7,063 nt of DNA from an uncultured Ruminococcus sp. (lineage in GTDB: Bacteria; Bacillota; Clostridia; Oscillospirales; Ruminococcaceae): the NCBI GenBank assembly GCA_937942105.1, contig CALDFS010000348.1, forward strand, positions 1 to 7,063. Direction: 5' to 3'. Shown piece after piece: positions 1 through 5,909 of this stretch. Position numbers and translations under genes: made by a program. How positions within the stretch are numbered: position 1 is the first letter of the stretch; each line of letters opens with the position of its first letter. Under the pieces are notes generated by a model that was not told the DNA's origin, did not search any database, and saw only the letters and a program-made list of their open reading frames with translations.

Positions 1-860
1 GCGTTGAGCTTTCGGAAGCCGAACAAAGAGCGCTCACCACCAATGCAAATTCAGCCGGCAGCGCAGTGCCCACCGTCACCTCGAACAAGATAGTCGACAA
101 GGTACACCAGTATTGTCCCTTACTGAGCAAAATCGAACTGCTGAGGGTTCCCGGAGGCGTCACCATCCCGACCGAGGGAACGACTACAGACGCTAAGAAG
201 CACGCAGAAGGCGCAGCGATTACCGCAGATCCCGACACACTCGGCAAGGTTACCTTGTCCGCTTACGAGATTACCAAGCTCGTCACCATCTCTAAGTCGG
301 TTGAAAGGATGTCAATAGATGCCTTTGAGACATGGCTTGTCAACAAGATAGCAAGAAAGGTTTCCGAGGAAATCAGCCGGTTAATCATAAGCGGAACAGG
401 CACAGGTGAGGCACAGGGCTTCACAAAAATCACATGGAACGCCACAAACTCCGTCGAGGTTGCGAGCGGTACTGCTCTGACAGAAGCGGATGTTGTGAAA
501 GCGGTCGGTCTTCTCAACGGCGGATATGACGAAAGCTCCGAATGGTTTATGTCGAAGACAGCCTTCTTTACCGATTATCACCCACTGATGAACAAATCTA
601 AGAACAACGTTGTCACCGAAAACAACGGTGTTTACAGGATTATGGGTCGCCCCGTGAACTTTGACGACAGATTTGGGAAAAATGAATCATACTTATGCAG
701 TCTCTACAGAGGCTATGTCGGAAATATACCGGAGAGTGTCAACGTAACCTCGCAGTTCGTAGCTCGTGAGAATGCTTATGACTTCTTAGGCTGTGCCATG
801 TTTGACGGCAGGATTCAGGCGGTCGAAGCGTTTGTGAAGGTTGTCAAGAAAACCGCCTGA
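1..860 (+). CDS. HK97-fold major capsid protein, 5' end missing
   Basis: This is the C-terminal 285 residues of the phage major capsid protein, which polymerises into the icosahedral head. The frame is already open at base 3 and has no convincing start in the window. A GTG at 66 is possible but has no ribosome binding site and sits inside conserved sequence, so the true start lies upstream. The visible part begins at the typical boundary between the scaffolding (delta) region and the mature subunit: a segment like RALTTNANSAGSAVPT, followed by NKIVDKV. Next come the E-loop/spine-like stretch, ISGTGTGEAQGF, the P-domain, GRPVNFDDRF, and a short C-terminal strand ending FVKVVKKTA. These features and the following connector gene fit the HK97 gp5 family. 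A prohead protease and portal gene would be expected just upstream. The family call is recognised from sequence, not searched. Confidence 0.9.
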   Translation, partial: VELSEAEQRALTTNANSAGSAVPTVTSNKIVDKVHQYCPLLSKIELLRVPGGVTIPTEGTTTDAKKHAEGAAITADPDTLGKVTLSAYEITKLVTISKSVERMSIDAFETWLVNKIARKVSEEISRLIISGTGTGEAQGFTKITWNATNSVEVASGTALTEADVVKAVGLLNGGYDESSEWFMSKTAFFTDYHPLMNKSKNNVVTENNGVYRIMGRPVNFDDRFGKNESYLCSLYRGYVGNIPESVNVTSQFVARENAYDFLGCAMFDGRIQAVEAFVKVVKKTA

Positions 861-879
861 TATATCGGAGGTGTAAGGT

Positions 880-1179
880 ATGGCGAATATAACGCCTAAC
901 TATATGCACGAAATTCGCCGCTACATACGCATAAACCATGACCGCCACGACGGCGAGATTACTGACCTGATAGAAGCGGCGCGAGCCGACCTTATGCAGG
1001 TTGGTATTCTCTCCGCAAAGGCGCAGGATGAAGGTGATCCGCTTATCAAGCGGGCTATTGTCTGCTATGTAAAGGCAAATTTCGGACTTGATAACAGCGA
1101 TGCCGAGCGTTACAACGAGAGCTATCAATCGCTCAAGAGGCATCTGGCACTGTCAAACGAGTACACCAAGGAGGTTTGA
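880..1179 (+). CDS. Head-tail connector (adaptor), HK97 gp6-like
   Basis: This 99-residue protein is probably the adaptor that forms a ring beneath the portal at the head-tail joint. GGAGGT at 867-872, 7 bases before the ATG, supports the start. The sequence is mostly helical. It has an N-terminal helix (YMHEIRRYIRI), a central helix of the ITDLIEAARADLMQVGI type, and a third helix around PLIKRAIVCYVKANFG, ending in a YNESYQSLKRHLALS helix. This pattern is characteristic of phage gp6-like connector proteins of Gram-positive siphoviruses. Its position directly after the capsid gene is the usual one. It ends 3 bases before the next start, and the downstream ribosome binding site lies inside its last codons. 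Confidence 0.85.
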   Translation: MANITPNYMHEIRRYIRINHDRHDGEITDLIEAARADLMQVGILSAKAQDEGDPLIKRAIVCYVKANFGLDNSDAERYNESYQSLKRHLALSNEYTKEV

Positions 1180-1182
1180 GCT

Positions 1183-1488
1183 ATGCTGTGGCGGGAAATT
1201 GGCTATTTATGTGTTGAGAAGCAGAAAATCGATTCCCTTGGAAAGCCTTATAAGACTTTTGAAAAGCGCGAGGTTTTCTGCAACGAAAAAGGAGTAAAGC
1301 GAAATGAGTTTTACCAGGCGCAGGCTCAGGGCTATCGCCCTGAGCTTTGCGTAGAGATAAAATCATCCGACTATAACCGTGAAGGACACTTTGAGTATGG
1401 TGGAGTGATGTATCGTGTCATACGTTCATACCCGGTTAAAAACGAGTGTGTTGAGCTTATATGTCAGTCCCTTGTCGTTGAAAGCTGA
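1183..1488 (+). CDS. Head closure / head-tail adaptor protein
   Basis: This 101-residue protein is predicted to be the head-closure protein (stopper) that binds under the adaptor ring and retains packaged DNA. The start is set by AAGGAGG at 1168-1174, located in the last codons of the connector gene. The core has the look of the small beta-barrel head-tail joining family: an early strand with KREVFCNEKGVKRNEFYQA, then RPELCVEI, then an EYGGVMYRVIRSYP strand pair and a final ELICQSLV strand. Length and gene position (second after the capsid) agree. There are four cysteines, at 10, 33, 56 and 89 and 94 counting both late ones as a close pair with one earlier residue, but no obvious metal-site spacing. 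The family placement rests on fold-like pattern and synteny, so the specific SPP1 gp16 equivalence is an inference. Confidence 0.75.
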   Translation: MLWREIGYLCVEKQKIDSLGKPYKTFEKREVFCNEKGVKRNEFYQAQAQGYRPELCVEIKSSDYNREGHFEYGGVMYRVIRSYPVKNECVELICQSLVVES

Positions 1489-1502
1489 TCAAGGAGGCGG
1501 CA

Positions 1503-1883
1503 ATGGTACATAACACGAAAGCGTTTATTAAAGCCATGCGCGAGAGGGTCAATGAAGTATTGCCGACTTACTACGAGGAAGCACCAACGGACGGAATATT
1601 TCCCTATTCGGTAATGAATGGCATTAACATCATTGAGCTCGGAGACGGTGACCTTATTTCCTTCTATCTTGATATCTGGGTTGATGAAAAGATAGAAAAC
1701 GCTACAGAACAGCTCGAAGGGTATTGCGACACGCTACGTAACGAGCTCACAGGCACGGTTATAGCCGAAGCCGGAGTATTCTATGGGCATATTGGCTTTG
1801 ATAATCAGAATTCGATAGCTGACAGCGAATTTGATCTATCACACAGAAAATTATCCATGTCGGCAAGAGTTTTTTACTATTAG
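1503..1883 (+). CDS. Probable tail terminator / tail completion protein
   Basis: This 126-residue protein most likely caps the head-proximal end of the tail tube (SPP1 gp17-like or DUF3168-like role). AAGGAGG at 1491-1497 supports the ATG. The order of elements fits that fold. An N-terminal amphipathic helix (FIKAMRERVNEVL) is followed by PYSVMNG and a strand reading DLISFYLDIWVDEK. A helix of the ENATEQLEGYCDTLRNEL type comes next, and the protein ends with the strand RKLSMSARVFYY. It lies between the closure and tube genes, where terminators are usual. It does not resemble the HK97 gp10 neck family, which often sits in this interval and is absent here. An alternative is a generic minor capsid or neck protein; the exact role is inferred mainly from position and the secondary-structure pattern. 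Confidence 0.65.
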   Translation: MVHNTKAFIKAMRERVNEVLPTYYEEAPTDGIFPYSVMNGINIIELGDGDLISFYLDIWVDEKIENATEQLEGYCDTLRNELTGTVIAEAGVFYGHIGFDNQNSIADSEFDLSHRKLSMSARVFYY

Positions 1884-1897
1884 GAGGCTGAGAAAAG

Positions 1898-2554
1898 ATG
1901 ATAAAATCACTTTCCAAGAAACAGATAGAGCATATCCAGTACGATGAAAGCGTTATTTTTCTGGATTATGGGTTGGAAACCGAGCGCTACTTAGCCCCGA
2001 CAAGGGGCGGCGGAGAATTTGTCGCAAATGGCACCATCCGAGATATCGAAGTTGACGGCAGAAGTGGCAAAACCAAGGGCTTACAGATTGTCGAGGAACA
2101 GGAAGCGGTCACAAAGGTTACAACCCTATGCATGAGTGCTGAAAACTTCAGGCTTGCCGTTCCCGGCGCAGAAATAGAGCAGGACGGTCAGGGCAACGAG
2201 TTTATCGAGAATCCGTCGTGCGGACTGATTCCCGATACGGCGTATCTCAAAAATATTACACAGTTCTGCAAGCTGCTTAACGGCAAACACGTCAAGATAG
2301 AAATCTTCAACCCGATGAGTGAAAACGGACTGAGCATAAAAGCACAGTCGAAAGCCGAGGGCGAGCTTGCACTTGAGATATACGCTCATGATGATATAAG
2401 CGAGCTGGATATAAAAGGTGGGCTCTGGCGTGTTACATGGCTTAAAGAAGCCCCAAATCTTAATTATGATAAGGACGGATTTGCAGAGGCTGCTCCTGCG
2501 TCCGAAGCACAGACCAAAAGCGCTAAGAGCGCCGAAGCACCCACAGAATCTTAA
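1898..2554 (+). CDS. Major tail tube protein
   Basis: This 218-residue protein is the predicted subunit of the tail tube, which assembles as stacked hexameric rings around the tape measure. AGGAGG at 1882-1887, overlapping the stop codon of the previous gene, lies 10 bases before the ATG. The segment GTIRDIEVDGRSGKTKGL (residues 45-62) resembles the strand-loop region seen in major tail proteins of Clostridia phages, and length and gene order agree. The last roughly 28 residues, after LNYDKDG, are rich in Ala, Ser, Glu and Thr and look like a flexible tail rather than an Ig-like domain. The gene is followed, as expected, by the tail assembly chaperones. Confidence 0.82.
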   Translation: MIKSLSKKQIEHIQYDESVIFLDYGLETERYLAPTRGGGEFVANGTIRDIEVDGRSGKTKGLQIVEEQEAVTKVTTLCMSAENFRLAVPGAEIEQDGQGNEFIENPSCGLIPDTAYLKNITQFCKLLNGKHVKIEIFNPMSENGLSIKAQSKAEGELALEIYAHDDISELDIKGGLWRVTWLKEAPNLNYDKDGFAEAAPASEAQTKSAKSAEAPTES

Positions 2555-2575
2555 TTTTTAAGGAGGTAAAACACT

Positions 2576-2941
2576 ATGATAACCGTTAAAACTCTTCCCC
2601 TGCTGCTTAGAATCGTCGGAAAGTTGGACTTCAAGCCCGTCATTGAACCGCTCAAAAGCATGGACATCTTTTCTGAGCCCGAAAGCGGCGAGGACGCTTT
2701 AAAACAGCTTTCAAAAGAAAAAATCGGAGTTTTAGGCATGACTATTCTTGCCGAAATAACTCCTCAGCTCGGTAAAATAGCCGATGATATTCCGCCTTTA
2801 ATCGCTGCCTATAAGGATATTCCTGTTGAGGAAGCTAATAAGCTTGATGCCGCAGAGGTTCTCAACGATATCATACATGATGACGGAATAAAAACTTTTT
2901 TCTCGCGTTTGTTGAAAAAGAAGCTCGCACCCGAAGCCTAA
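2576..2941 (+). CDS. Tail assembly chaperone, short (gpG-like) product
   Basis: This 121-residue protein occupies the slot of the lambda gpG-type tail assembly chaperone, between the tube and tape measure genes. AAGGAGG at 2560-2566 supports the ATG. It is largely helical, with an acidic middle (DIPPLIAAYKDIPVEEANKLDAAEVLNDIIHDDGIKTFF) broken into short helices. Normal translation ends at TAA 2939-2941 after a basic stretch, SRLLKKKLAPEA. A slippery heptamer at 2896-2902 would divert a fraction of ribosomes after Phe109 into the -1 frame, adding the T domain. By analogy with lambda gpG/gpGT, the short form is made in excess and coats the tape measure, while the long form recruits tube subunits. 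Neither form is expected in the mature virion. The family is assigned by synteny and the frameshift, since chaperone sequences are poorly conserved. Confidence 0.8.
   Translation: MITVKTLPLLLRIVGKLDFKPVIEPLKSMDIFSEPESGEDALKQLSKEKIGVLGMTILAEITPQLGKIADDIPPLIAAYKDIPVEEANKLDAAEVLNDIIHDDGIKTFFSRLLKKKLAPEA
2896..2902 (+). promoter_or_regulatory. Programmed -1 ribosomal frameshift site, T TTT TTC
   Basis: The heptamer TTTTTTC is in exactly the X XXY YYZ register relative to the chaperone frame (codons ACT TTT TTC), so both P- and A-site tRNAs can re-pair after slipping back one base. It lies 36 bases before the zero-frame stop and inside the overlap where both frames are open (2884-2941), the standard arrangement for lambda G/T-like genes. 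A second, weaker candidate, G AAA AAG, lies at 2914-2920. I could not identify a convincing downstream hairpin or pseudoknot by eye. Confidence 0.75.
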
Positions 2942-3273
2942 ACCTCTTACATAAATACTACGACTGGCAGCTTATTGAGAATCTGCCTTTGTCGGCTCTT
3001 GATGAGCTGCTTTCGTTTGCTTACAAGGAGGAAAAACGCAAAGCCAAGGACGAACTGGCAAAACAGCTTCTTCCTCTTTGGCTTGTAAAGTCTGCACCCG
3101 CAATAATCAGAGGCGAGGAAGTGCCTATAAGCTTTTCGGATTTTATAGACATGACTGCCGGAGCGAGCACAGATACTAAACCGGTCAAGAAACCTCGGAC
3201 GAAAAGAAGTCCGGAGGAAATAGAGGCGGAGTTTATGCCGATAGTCAGAGCCGACAGGCAGAAAGGAGGATAA
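2902..3273 (+). CDS. Tail assembly chaperone T domain, reached by -1 frameshift
   Basis: This is the -1 frame extension of the upstream chaperone, giving a 232-residue fusion (109 residues from 2576-2902, then 123 residues from 2902 onward). In this frame there is no stop from 2884 until TAA 3271-3273. The translation after the slip starts LAFVEKEARTRSLNLLHKYY, followed by DWQLIENLPLSALDELLSF. The coding-like sequence therefore extends well upstream of any plausible start. The first candidate start, TTG at 2989, has no ribosome binding site and lies inside the conserved-looking helix, so independent initiation is unlikely. The C-terminus is basic and charged (KPVKKPRTKRSPEEIEAE), which may be flexible. 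A similar second domain is found in the long chaperones of many siphoviruses, where it is thought to bind tube protein. Confidence 0.75.
   Translation, partial: LAFVEKEARTRSLNLLHKYYDWQLIENLPLSALDELLSFAYKEEKRKAKDELAKQLLPLWLVKSAPAIIRGEEVPISFSDFIDMTAGASTDTKPVKKPRTKRSPEEIEAEFMPIVRADRQKGG
3262..3270 (+). promoter_or_regulatory. Ribosome binding site fixing a TTG start for the tape measure gene
   Basis: AAAGGAGGA lies 6 bases before TTG at 3277, inside the last codons of the chaperone T frame. No in-frame ATG occurs nearby that would keep the conserved N-terminus (SIFSLFGEVLIDN), so this strong site decides that the gene starts with TTG. Confidence 0.85.
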
Positions 3274-3276
3274 TCC

Positions 3277-5181
3277 TTGGCAAGTATTTTTTCACTTTTT
3301 GGTGAGGTACTGATAGATAATCAAAAAGCCAATCAAAGCATAGATGAAACCACCAAAAAAGCAGAAAAAAGTGGGTCAAGGATTGGCTCTGCTTTCTCTG
3401 CTATTGGTAAAGGAGCGCTTGCGCTCGGTGCTACTGTAGTTTCGGGGGCATCTGCAATTGGTACAGCGGCATATAGTGCCGCTACAAGTACTGCCGAACA
3501 AGCCGACTACATAGATAAGCTTTCCGAAAGGACAGGCATTAACCGAGAGGAACTTCAGCGTTGGAAGCATGCTGCAGACCAGAGCGGAGTTAGTGTTGAT
3601 TCTTTTAAAAACGGCATTAAGAAAATGTCCGATGTTGTGGATGATGCAAATAACGGCTCAAAAACTGCGCAAACTGCCATAAGCAGACTTGGCTTGTCGC
3701 TTGATGAGCTTAACAAGATGTCCACTGAAGAGAAGTTTAACGCAATAACTGCGGCTTTGGCGGATATGGAAGACGGAGCAGAACGCAACGCTTTAGGCAA
3801 TGATTTGCTTGGAAAAAGCTACACCGAAATGCTTCCTTTGCTGAACGCGGGCTCAGAAGGAATAGCGGCACTTAAAAAAGAAGCGGACGACCTCGGAATA
3901 GTAATGTCGGAGAGCTCGGTAAAAGCGGGCGTTAAGCTTGGGGACACAATAGCAAACGTAAAAGCCGCGTTCGGCGGAATCATGAATCAGATCGGTACAG
4001 CGGCTATCCCGCTGATTCAAAAGGGCGCCGACATGATTTTATCAGTTCTGCCGCAGATTCAGAACACGTGTGCACAGGCAATTCCGATTATTTCAAGCGT
4101 TTTCGATACTGTTCTACCTCCGCTTATGCAGCTTGCTCAAGCTCTTTTCCCGGCTCTTCTGGGTGTGATAACCTCGCTCCTGCCACTGCTTCAGTCGGCA
4201 ATAACGTCAATCCTGCCGATAATTGTGCTGCTCATACAGCAGCTGACACCGTTTTTGGTGCAGATAGTCGATAAAATACTCCCTATAGTAGCTGAGCTCT
4301 TAGAGAGCTTAATGCCTCTGCTCACCGAGATAATTAAGTCTGTTTTGCCGGTTATAGTAGAGCTTTTAGAGCTTCTTTTGCCGCCGATAATTCAAATTGT
4401 GGAGGCTCTTTTGCCGGTCTTAACGTCGCTTATAGAGGCGCTTATGCCGATACTGGAGCCGCTTATGGACGCTCTGAGGTCGATTATAGAAGCAATTCTT
4501 CCGCCGCTGACCGAAGCGATTCGGTTCTTGACTGAAAAGGTAATGCCACCGTTGCAGGCTGTTTTTACTATAGTTGCCGAAGTAATAAGCTCAGAATTTA
4601 AAGGCGCCCTTGAGGGAATAAAAAAGATTTTTGATAACGTTAAAGGCGTCTTCCAAGGAATTATCGACTTTATCAAGAACGTATTCACGGGCAATTGGAA
4701 AGGTGCATGGGAAGCAGTTGTAAAGATATTCTCAAATATATTTGAGGGTATCGCAAACGCCTTTAAAATTCCCATAAACTGGGTAATAGATGGCATAAAC
4801 GGCTTCATTAAAGGTCTTAATAAGATTCAAATTCCCGACTGGGTACCGCTTGTCGGAGGGAAAGGCTTCAACATAGCCGAGCTAAAACGTCTCCGCATTG
4901 GTATGGAGTATGTACCCTATGACGATATGCCGGCACTCTTACATAAGGGTGAGCGCGTTCTTACAGCCTCTGAAAACAAGGAATACGGCGAATATGAGAG
5001 GCAGAGAACCTCGGGCGAATATTCTGATCGCGTACCGATTATAAAGATAGAATTTGACGAGAAGTCCATTTATATTGACCGCCTTGACGGCAGAGATGAA
5101 AAAGACATAGACAGCTTTGTAGATATGATAATCGAGCTTATCTACGAAAAAATCAAGAGGAAAAGAGTGGTGTTTGAATGA
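3277..5181 (+). CDS. Tail tape measure protein
   Basis: This 634-residue protein sets tail length and sits in the tube lumen until DNA ejection. The N-terminus (SIFSLFGEVLIDNQKANQSI) is typical of Gram-positive siphovirus tape measures. It is followed by a Gly/Ala-rich hydrophobic segment (about residues 36-68) and a globular helical region (about 75-235) containing LGNDLLGKSYTEMLPLLNAG. Residues about 256-427 form a proline-marked 11-residue repeat, annotated separately. After that come amphipathic helices with Trp (TGNWKGAWEAVVKIF), then IPDWVPLVGGKGFN and the C-terminal motif YVPYDDMPALLHKGERVLTA (546-565), which recurs in this family. The C-terminus is charged (YEKIKRKRVVFE). At about 0.15 nm per helical residue, the full protein would correspond to a tail of roughly 95 nm, so it is short for the group; this is an inference. 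No lytic transglycosylase or peptidase domain is seen. It overlaps Dit by ATGA. Confidence 0.93.
   Translation: MASIFSLFGEVLIDNQKANQSIDETTKKAEKSGSRIGSAFSAIGKGALALGATVVSGASAIGTAAYSAATSTAEQADYIDKLSERTGINREELQRWKHAADQSGVSVDSFKNGIKKMSDVVDDANNGSKTAQTAISRLGLSLDELNKMSTEEKFNAITAALADMEDGAERNALGNDLLGKSYTEMLPLLNAGSEGIAALKKEADDLGIVMSESSVKAGVKLGDTIANVKAAFGGIMNQIGTAAIPLIQKGADMILSVLPQIQNTCAQAIPIISSVFDTVLPPLMQLAQALFPALLGVITSLLPLLQSAITSILPIIVLLIQQLTPFLVQIVDKILPIVAELLESLMPLLTEIIKSVLPVIVELLELLLPPIIQIVEALLPVLTSLIEALMPILEPLMDALRSIIEAILPPLTEAIRFLTEKVMPPLQAVFTIVAEVISSEFKGALEGIKKIFDNVKGVFQGIIDFIKNVFTGNWKGAWEAVVKIFSNIFEGIANAFKIPINWVIDGINGFIKGLNKIQIPDWVPLVGGKGFNIAELKRLRIGMEYVPYDDMPALLHKGERVLTASENKEYGEYERQRTSGEYSDRVPIIKIEFDEKSIYIDRLDGRDEKDIDSFVDMIIELIYEKIKRKRVVFE
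4042..4557 (+). repeat. 11-residue (33-bp) tandem repeat region inside the tape measure gene
   Basis: About fifteen units of 11 residues run without a gap from roughly residue 256 to 427. Proline falls at residues 259, 270, 281, 292, 303, 314, 325, 336, 347, 358, 369, 380 and 391, thirteen times at exact spacing. Residues 402 and 413 in the same phase are Ser and Glu, and proline returns at 424. Typical units are SILPIIVLLIQ, KILPIVAELLE and SVLPVIVELLE. Two or three hydrophobic residues precede and follow each proline, with a polar or acidic residue at the unit end. At DNA level the copies are well diverged, so the array is old or under protein-level selection rather than a recent expansion. 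Confidence 0.9.
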
Positions 5182-5909
5182 TGAAGGGATTACCGTTTTT
5201 CGTATATAAAGACCGCCACTCACTTGATTTCGGGCTGCTCATAGTCAAGAAGGGCTCTTTCATGGGTGCTGCTCGTGACGTTTCACGTGTGAGCGTTCCG
5301 GGGCGGAGCGGCGACCTTATCATTGACAATGGACGATACAGCAATATATCAATCCCGTATGAGTTGACGCTGTTAAACAAAACAGAGTATTCATTTGAAT
5401 CGCTTGCAAGACAAATAAGAGGATGGCTTTTATCCGGAGCGGGCTACTTCCGCCTTTGGGACAGCTACGACCCCGATTATTTCCGCCTTGCCTCCTACTC
5501 GGAGGAGGTAGACTTGGAACAGGAGCTAAGGCAGCTCGGCACGCTCTCAATATCCTTTGACTGCAAACCGTTTAAGTACTCCGTGGCAGGTCAAACCCCA
5601 GTCACATTCACGCAGGCAGGCTCCTTGTATAACGCCGAGCAGTTCCCATCCGCGCCGTATATAAAAGTCGTCGGGAACGGCAATATAACGCTTACGATTA
5701 ACGATAACAGCTTTGTACTTCGGGATATAAACGAATACATAGAGCTTGACTTTGAGCTTCCGAACGCCCACAAAGGCGGAGAGCCTAAAAACAGCCATGT
5801 ATCGGGTGCGGATATGTCAAGTCTGCGGCTTGTGCCGGGTTACAACTCCATTTCATGGACTAGCTCTGTGGAGCGTGTAGAGATAACTCCGAGGTGGTGC
5901 ACACTATGA
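5178..5909 (+). CDS. Distal tail protein Dit
   Basis: This 243-residue protein forms the hexameric hub at the tail tip to which Tal and the receptor-binding proteins attach. The ATG at 5178 overlaps the tape measure stop (ATGA). A second in-frame ATG follows at 5181, and only a weak GAGTGG precedes them, so translational coupling is likely. The N-terminal belt domain contains the family signature PGRSGDLIIDNGRY (41-54), then RGWLLSGAGYFRLWDS (81-96) and FDCKPFKY (127-134), which normally closes this domain. The C-terminal half (about 138-243) is a beta-rich, galectin-like domain with VPGYNSISWTSSVERVEITP before a short end PRWCTL. Length and position between tape measure and Tal are standard. 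There is no sign of an inserted carbohydrate-binding module. Confidence 0.92.
   Translation: MMKGLPFFVYKDRHSLDFGLLIVKKGSFMGAARDVSRVSVPGRSGDLIIDNGRYSNISIPYELTLLNKTEYSFESLARQIRGWLLSGAGYFRLWDSYDPDYFRLASYSEEVDLEQELRQLGTLSISFDCKPFKYSVAGQTPVTFTQAGSLYNAEQFPSAPYIKVVGNGNITLTINDNSFVLRDINEYIELDFELPNAHKGGEPKNSHVSGADMSSLRLVPGYNSISWTSSVERVEITPRWCTL

Noticed and set aside
66..860. Capsid gene starting at GTG 66
   Set aside because: The frame is open to the window edge, conserved capsid residues precede position 66, and no ribosome binding site is present. The gene is a 5' partial.
844..1143. 99-residue antisense open frame over the connector gene
   Set aside because: It is complementary to a recognisable connector gene with a good ribosome binding site, and its translation resembles no known protein.
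2989..3273. Independent 94-residue gene starting at TTG 2989
   Set aside because: There is no ribosome binding site upstream, and coding-like sequence in the same frame extends back to the slippery site. The frameshift product explains it better.
4295..4309. Hairpin AGCTCT-TAG-AGAGCT as a terminator
   Set aside because: It has only a 6-bp stem, no following T run, and lies within the tape measure repeat in a gene that clearly continues.
4042..4557. CRISPR-like or recent DNA tandem repeat, suggested by 33-bp periodicity
   Set aside because: The 33-bp period exists only at protein level. There are no identical repeats with unique spacers, and the reading frame is intact.
4392..4808. 138-residue antisense open frame inside the tape measure gene
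   Set aside because: It mirrors the repeat and amphipathic helices of the tape measure gene, whose codon structure keeps the opposite strand open. It has no ribosome binding site or recognisable domain.
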